A DNA stretch of 64,000 nucleotides. Source: CAWBLP01 sp963721065 (lineage in GTDB: Bacteria; Pseudomonadota; Alphaproteobacteria; Acetobacterales; Acetobacteraceae). The DNA is taken from positions 1-64,000 of the forward strand of contig CAVRHO010000002.1 in the NCBI GenBank assembly GCA_963721065.1. Direction: 5' to 3'. The notes beneath the pieces were generated by a model. The model worked only from the letters and a program-made list of their open reading frames with translations. It did not search any database and was not told where the DNA came from. Positions 59,599-64,000 of the stretch are shown here, one piece after another. The number at the start of each line of letters is the position of its first letter. Position 1 is the first letter of the stretch. Position numbers and translations under genes: made by a program.

Positions 59599-59765
59599 CC
59601 GCGCCTCCACCGTCACTGCCGCGAAGGTTCTCCCGCTTGTTGCCTGCGTCAAGGCCGGTGAACCCGCCCCGACAACTCGTCATGCCTCGGTGGCACTACC
59701 GGAGGTTCCCCTGGGGCGACCATCCGTCTAAGCCGGAATGACAAGTACGGGAGAGGCGACGGCCA

Positions 59766-61301
59766 ATGGCGGAGGGTCAACCGACCCGCGGCGTGGTTGC
59801 GATGGTCACCGTCGGAACGATGCTCGCAACGATGATGCAGGCGCTGGACACCACCATCGCCAATGTCGCCCTGCCGTACATGTCCGGCACCTTCGCCTCC
59901 AGCTACGACGAGAGCACCTGGGTGCTCACCTCCTACATCGTCGCCGCGGCGATCATGACGCCGCCCACCGGCTGGCTCGCCGACCGCTTCGGCCGGCGCC
60001 GCCTGTTCATGACCTCGGTGCTCGGCTTCACCGTCGCCTCGGCCCTGTGCGGCATGTCGCAGACGCTGACCGAGGCGGTGATCTCCCGCACGATCCAGGG
60101 ATTCCTCGGTGCGGCGCTGGTGCCGCTGTCGCAGGCCACGCTGCTGGACATCTACCCGCGCGAGAAGCACGGCCAGGCGATGGCGATCTGGGGCATGGGC
60201 ATCATGCTGGGACCCATCCTGGGACCGACGCTGGGCGGCTGGCTGACCCAGCACTGGAGCTGGCGGTGGGTGTATTTCATCAACCTGCCGATCGGACTGG
60301 CGGCCGCGACGGTGATCCGCGCCTTCGTGCACGAGGTGAAACTCGACAACCCGCGCCGGTTCGACGTGTTCGGCTTCTCGATGCTCAGCATCGCCATCGC
60401 CTGCCTGCAGTTCGTGCTGGACCGCGGGCAGTTGCTGGACTGGTTCAGCTCCCTGCAGATCGTCGTCGCCACCGTGATCGCGGGCCTCACGTTCTACATC
60501 TTCGTGGTGCACATCTTCACGTCACCGAACCCGTTCATACGGCCCAACCTGTTCATGAACCGGAATTTCTCCCTGGGCCAGTTGTTCATCTTCATCGTCG
60601 GCCTGGTGCTGTACGGCACCATGGCGCTGTTCCCGCCGCTGCTGCAGAACCTGCTGGATTTCCCGGTGGTGACGGTGGGCATCCTGCTGGCGCCGCGCGG
60701 GGTCGGCACGATGATCGCGATGCTGGTCGTCGGCCGCCTGACGCGCGTGGTGCCGCCGCGCATGCTGATGGTGTTCGGCTTCCTGGTGAACGCGTGGTCG
60801 ATGTGGGGCATGTCCGGCTTCTCGCTGCAGGTCAGCCCGTGGGACGTGTTCACCTGGGGCGTTCTGCAGGGCTTCGGCCTGGGCTTCATCTTCGTGCCGC
60901 TGACCACCACGGCGTTTTCCACGTTGCCGCCGGAGCGTCGCACCGAGGCCGCCGGCATCTACAGCCTGGTGCGCAACATCGGCAGCAGCATCGGCATTTC
61001 GATCGTCACCACGCTGGTGACGCGCAACACGCAGATCAACCACGAGACGATCTCCGCGCCGCTGTCGCCGATGGACCGGACCCTGCAACAGGCGCCGCTG
61101 GCGCGCATGCTGGGCCTTCACTCGCCACGTTGGCTGGACCTGCTGAACGGCGAGATCACGCGACAGGCTTCGATGATCGGCTACATCGACGACTTCAAGC
61201 TGATGATGATCCTGACGCTCGTGGCCGTGCCGCTGGTGCTGCTGATGACGGCGCCGGTCTCCGGACGGGCAAGTGCGGGCGGATCGGCGGTCGCGGAATA
61301 G
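59766..61301 (+). CDS. DHA2 family MFS transporter (EmrB/QacA type)
   Basis: A 511-residue, 14-helix proton-driven exporter. Motif D1/A regions are visible: QALDTTIANVALPYMSG in helix 1, PPTGWLADRFGRRRLFM (motif A) near residue 68, and GPILGPTLGGWLTQHWSWRWVYFINLPIG (motif C and the following loop) near 150-180. The TLPPERRTEAAGIYSLVRNIGSSIGISI stretch is typical of the EmrB group. Substrates are usually drugs or fatty acids; none can be named here. No EmrA adaptor or TolC gene is adjacent. The gene stands alone. Confidence 0.93.
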   Translation: MAEGQPTRGVVAMVTVGTMLATMMQALDTTIANVALPYMSGTFASSYDESTWVLTSYIVAAAIMTPPTGWLADRFGRRRLFMTSVLGFTVASALCGMSQTLTEAVISRTIQGFLGAALVPLSQATLLDIYPREKHGQAMAIWGMGIMLGPILGPTLGGWLTQHWSWRWVYFINLPIGLAAATVIRAFVHEVKLDNPRRFDVFGFSMLSIAIACLQFVLDRGQLLDWFSSLQIVVATVIAGLTFYIFVVHIFTSPNPFIRPNLFMNRNFSLGQLFIFIVGLVLYGTMALFPPLLQNLLDFPVVTVGILLAPRGVGTMIAMLVVGRLTRVVPPRMLMVFGFLVNAWSMWGMSGFSLQVSPWDVFTWGVLQGFGLGFIFVPLTTTAFSTLPPERRTEAAGIYSLVRNIGSSIGISIVTTLVTRNTQINHETISAPLSPMDRTLQQAPLARMLGLHSPRWLDLLNGEITRQASMIGYIDDFKLMMILTLVAVPLVLLMTAPVSGRASAGGSAVAE

Positions 61302-61404
61302 CGGCGGGCGGTCGCAAACCGGCCAGGGGCGAAGCCCCCGGCACGACGCTGCCTCTGTGCAGCCGAACCGCTGCTGGTCCCGACGGCGGGCGTGACCTGT
61401 CGGC

Positions 61405-62241
61405 CTAAACCCGTCCCGATGCCGGCCGACGCTGGCGCAGGCGGGCCAGCGTCGGGCCGGGCGCGGTGCCAACCGTCAACAGCACCGCGTAGCTCAATTG
61501 CGCCGCCAGCGCGGCCAGCATGCCCCACCAGACGCCGAGCGGTTCGGCGGTCAGGTGGAGCACGAGCACCGCGATGGCGAAGCCCGGCATCGCCTGCAAT
61601 GTGTTGGCGAACAAGGCGGCCGCGGCGGTGCCGCCCAGTCGCGGCAGCACCACCAGCGCCAGTCCGGTGAGTGCGATCGGGAAGACGGCAGCCATGCCTG
61701 TCAGCGCCGGGCCAAGCCACTGGCTGCCGGTCACGACGGTGGCGGTCAGTGTCCCCACCAGCAAAGCCCGCATCGGCAGCTCGAACCAGCGCCGGCGTGC
61801 CGCCTTCGGCCGGATGCCACCGATCCGGCGCGCCGGCCGCGAGAGCCACAGCGTCACGGCGAAGACCGTCAGGTTCAGCAGCAACACGCCGGTCAGGTCC
61901 CACGCGACCTGTCGCTCCAGCCACGCCAGGACGAACCACAACCCCAGACCGGCCGCCAGCACCAGGGGCCAGCGTAGCCGCGGGCCAAGCAGGATGATCA
62001 CCAGCATATAGATCAGGGTCACGGCATTGGCGGACAGGCTGCCCAGCGCGCCGGCGGCGATGAACGCGGCGTCGTGCTGCAGGCCCAGCATCACATAGGC
62101 CGGCCCGGCTGAGATCGGCAGGCTGACGATCAGCCCGCCCCAGAATGGCCCGGTTGCCTCGGCCAGCACCGATGCGCTCACGACGACGGCGGCGGCCGCG
62201 GCGGCGCGCAGCAGCACGATCAACAGGAAGGGGACGGACAT
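61405..62241 (-). CDS. Conserved multi-pass membrane protein of unknown function
   Basis: 278 residues with about nine membrane helices arranged as two similar halves: residues 5-130 begin FLLIVLLRAAAAAAVVV and have FWGGLIVSLPISAGPAYVML; residues 150-270 begin LPMRALLVGTLTATVV and have LTGMAAVFPIALTGLALVVL. The repeated pattern G-x-FP/LPI-x-xGP suggests an internal duplication like that of small transporter families. I do not recognise a named family. ATG 62241 gives a proper N-terminus; the frame extends to 62451 with low-complexity sequence. It is convergent with the DHA2 gene. Confidence 0.65.
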   Translation of the reverse strand: MSVPFLLIVLLRAAAAAAVVVSASVLAEATGPFWGGLIVSLPISAGPAYVMLGLQHDAAFIAAGALGSLSANAVTLIYMLVIILLGPRLRWPLVLAAGLGLWFVLAWLERQVAWDLTGVLLLNLTVFAVTLWLSRPARRIGGIRPKAARRRWFELPMRALLVGTLTATVVTGSQWLGPALTGMAAVFPIALTGLALVVLPRLGGTAAAALFANTLQAMPGFAIAVLVLHLTAEPLGVWWGMLAALAAQLSYAVLLTVGTAPGPTLARLRQRRPASGRV

Positions 62242-62348
62242 TTCCGGCAGCCTGGCGTGTTTCGCCGCAGCATTCCCTCCGCGTCCGGTGCGCACAACCC
62301 GCGCGGCTGGCGGGTCTGCCCGGCGGGGAATGGCTGGACGGATTGGCG

Positions 62349-62714
62349 TCAGAATGGCCAGCGCCGGGTGCGGTTGGCTTCCTGCGCCGGGGTCAGCGTC
62401 ATCGGCCCGTCCGCCACCTGGGGTGGCTTGCCCTTGGGATCGATCCAGCAATCCACCGTGCCCAGGCTACGCGTGCAATAGGGCGGCGGCGCGGGTTTCG
62501 GCTCCACCGGGCGGCACCAGCTCTTGCCCTGGTCCAGCCGCACCATGGAGCAGTCGCGCCCCGTCACCAGCGACCACAGCGCGTCGAACGGCGTGCGGTG
62601 CAGCACCGCCACGCTGCCCGCCGTCACGCCACCGACCACCGAGGTCAGCTCCACCGGGCTGGCCCCACAGGCGGCCAGCAGCAGCAGCGGCAGCAGGAAG
62701 AACACGCGGCGCAT
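62349..62714 (-). CDS. Small lipoprotein, unknown function
   Basis: 121 residues. The lipoprotein signal peptide MRRVFFLLPLLLLAACG has the lipobox LAAC with the modified cysteine at residue 16. The mature part contains four more cysteines (GRDCSM, SWCRPV, PYCTRS, VDCWID) that could form two disulfides, and a Pro/Lys-rich stretch. It would be anchored in the inner or outer membrane facing the periplasm after processing by LspA. ATG 62714 is chosen over 62735 because the signal peptide begins there. No family is recognised. Confidence 0.7.
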   Translation of the reverse strand: MRRVFFLLPLLLLAACGASPVELTSVVGGVTAGSVAVLHRTPFDALWSLVTGRDCSMVRLDQGKSWCRPVEPKPAPPPYCTRSLGTVDCWIDPKGKPPQVADGPMTLTPAQEANRTRRWPF

Positions 62715-62830
62715 GCCAGGCAGCTTGCGCTGCAAACGTAAACAGAGGGTTGCGCATCAGGCGCGCGGTCGTGAACGCCGCGCCTCCGCCGGCCGCACCA
62801 TCTGCCGCGCAACGGAAGAGGTGAAGTGCG

Positions 62831-64000
62831 ATGCCACAGGCCTATGACCTCGTCGTCGTCGGCACGGGAGTCGCCGCGGGCGTCGTGGCCAGCCGGGTGC
62901 GCAAGGCCGGCTGGTCCGTCGCCATCATCGACTGCCGGCCGTTCGGCGGCACCTGCCAGTTGCGGGGGTGCGACCCCAAGAAGGTGCTGGTCGGCGGCGC
63001 GGAGGCGGTGGACCTGGTACGCCGCCTGCACGGGCACGGCGTGGCGGGCGACACCCGCATCGACTGGCCGGCGCTGATGGCGTTCAAGCGCCAGTTCACC
63101 GAACCCGTGCCGGCCCGGCGGGAGCGCAGCTTCGCCGATGCGGGCGTGGACGCCTTCCACGGCGTCGCCCGCTTCACCGGCCCGGACCGCATCGCCGTGG
63201 GCGAGCACACGCTGGAGGCGCGTCACGTGGTGCTGGGCTCTGGCGCCCGCCCGGTGCCGCTGCCGTTTCCCGGCGCGGAACACGTGATCACCAGCGACGA
63301 TTTCCTGGAGCTGCCGTCCTTGCCGCCGCGCATCGTCATGGTGGGTGGCGGCTACATCGCCGCCGAGTTCTCCCACATCGCCGCCCGGGCCGGGGCGGCG
63401 GTGACGGTGGTGCAGCGGGGGCCGCGGATGCTGAAGCAATTCGACCCGGACCTGGTCGGGTGGCTGATGACCCGGTTCCGCGACATCGGCATCGACGTGC
63501 GGACCGGCCACGCGGTGCAGGCGGTGGAGCCGCATCCGCGCGGCGGGTTCGTGGTCCGCACCCAGGGAGGCGACGGGGCGGCGGACAATGCGGCGGCGAG
63601 CGATGGGGCGGCGGAGATTCAGGCCGACCTCGTGGTGCACGCCGCCGGACGTGCGGCCGACTTTTCCGACCTCGATCTGGCCGCCGGCGGCGTGGATACG
63701 GATCACGGTCGCCTGCGGCTGAACGCGTTCCTGCAAAGCACGTCCAACCCGCGCGTCTATGCCGCCGGCGACTCCGCTGCGTCCGGGCCGCCACTGACGC
63801 CGGCCGCCAGCCTGGACGGCCGCGTGGTCGCAGGCAACCTGCTGGAGGGCAACCGCCACCAGCCGGACTATCGCGGCATCCCGAGCGTCGCCTTCTCCAT
63901 CCCGCCGATCGCCGCGGTCGGCCTCGGCGAACAGGCCGCCCGCGAACAGGGGCTGCGGTTTCGCGTCAATTGTGCGCAGGCGTCGGACTGGTACACCGCC
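62831..64000 (+). CDS. Pyridine nucleotide-disulfide oxidoreductase (partial, runs off the window)
   Basis: The first 390 residues of a class I flavoprotein disulfide reductase related to glutathione/mercuric reductases. FAD motif VVVGTGVAAGVVASRVRKAG lies near residue 8, followed by the redox-active disulfide GGTCQLRGCDPKK (CxxxxC). The NAD(P)-binding motif is MVGGGYIAAEFSHIAARAG near residue 175, the second FAD motif is VYAAGDSAASG near 315, and the dimerisation domain begins YRGIPSVAFSIPPIAAVGL. GAGGTG upstream of ATG 62831 is the ribosome-binding site. The C-terminal catalytic His-Glu pair lies beyond the end, so exact function cannot be assigned. Confidence 0.88.
   Translation, partial: MPQAYDLVVVGTGVAAGVVASRVRKAGWSVAIIDCRPFGGTCQLRGCDPKKVLVGGAEAVDLVRRLHGHGVAGDTRIDWPALMAFKRQFTEPVPARRERSFADAGVDAFHGVARFTGPDRIAVGEHTLEARHVVLGSGARPVPLPFPGAEHVITSDDFLELPSLPPRIVMVGGGYIAAEFSHIAARAGAAVTVVQRGPRMLKQFDPDLVGWLMTRFRDIGIDVRTGHAVQAVEPHPRGGFVVRTQGGDGAADNAAASDGAAEIQADLVVHAAGRAADFSDLDLAAGGVDTDHGRLRLNAFLQSTSNPRVYAAGDSAASGPPLTPAASLDGRVVAGNLLEGNRHQPDYRGIPSVAFSIPPIAAVGLGEQAAREQGLRFRVNCAQASDWYTA

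Noticed and set aside
58513..59661. 382-codon plus-strand frame over the DUF1445 gene
   Set aside because: His/Arg/Gly-rich antisense frame; the opposite strand encodes a well-conserved DUF1445 protein.

Overview
The window is GC-rich, densely packed bacterial DNA. The 16S and 23S genes are of alphaproteobacterial type. A class I lysyl-tRNA synthetase, CtaA of the alphaproteobacterial kind, MscS/Mrp/Usp stress genes and a PEP-CTERM protein fit a Rhodospirillales organism, most likely Acetobacteraceae. That placement comes from gene content and recall of 16S sequences, not from a search.

Layout. (1) 1-5705: a complete rRNA operon in the order 16S, tRNA-Ile(GAT), tRNA-Ala(TGC), 23S, 5S, tRNA-fMet(CAT). 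(2) 5689-21296: a probable genomic island. The last 17 bases of tRNA-fMet, CCA included, recur exactly at 21280-21296, just before what looks like the original terminator of the tRNA. At the tRNA end lies the C-terminal stub of a serine recombinase, cut by an internally deleted IS66-family element. The cargo is an MscS channel, a broken and an intact universal stress protein, a seven-gene Mrp-type cation/proton antiporter operon containing an unusual fused double antiporter subunit, and a MacAB-type export system. CRP/FNR-like palindromes lie between the two transport operons. (3) 21.5-34.3 kb: core metabolism: glpD, aroQ-accB-accC, lysK followed by an MprF-like protein lacking its catalytic half, an old yellow enzyme, an M20 peptidase, an SDR and a glycosyltransferase. 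(4) 34.4-44 kb: an amino-acid binding protein, a PEP-CTERM protein, a purine permease, an SMP-30 protein, enoyl-CoA hydratase, dihydroorotase, a flavodoxin, a DUF3108 protein and a DsbA-like isomerase. (5) 44.4-56.7 kb: lspA, ctaA, a histidine kinase, a MoxR/DUF58/DUF4129 cassette, tldD, a protein built of fifteen near-identical 17-residue repeats followed by an uncharacterised gene, then lipB, tRNA-Leu(GAG) and dut. (6) 56.9-64 kb: the two halves of a D-glutamate cyclase as separate genes around a broken ABM-domain gene, a DHA2 transporter, a membrane protein, a lipoprotein and a partial disulfide oxidoreductase running off the end.

Three patterns cross gene borders. Six genes or remnants (uspA remnant, lspA, histidine kinase, DUF58, dut, ABM) each look broken by one extra base. 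The uniform sign, and the presence of core genes among them, suggest sequence error as much as decay. A hairpin-forming intergenic repeat of about 65 bp occurs at least four times, mostly between convergent genes. The tandem-repeat gene at 53480 varies almost only at synonymous sites, so its peptide is under strong selection. It and its downstream neighbour are the best candidate here for an undescribed system.
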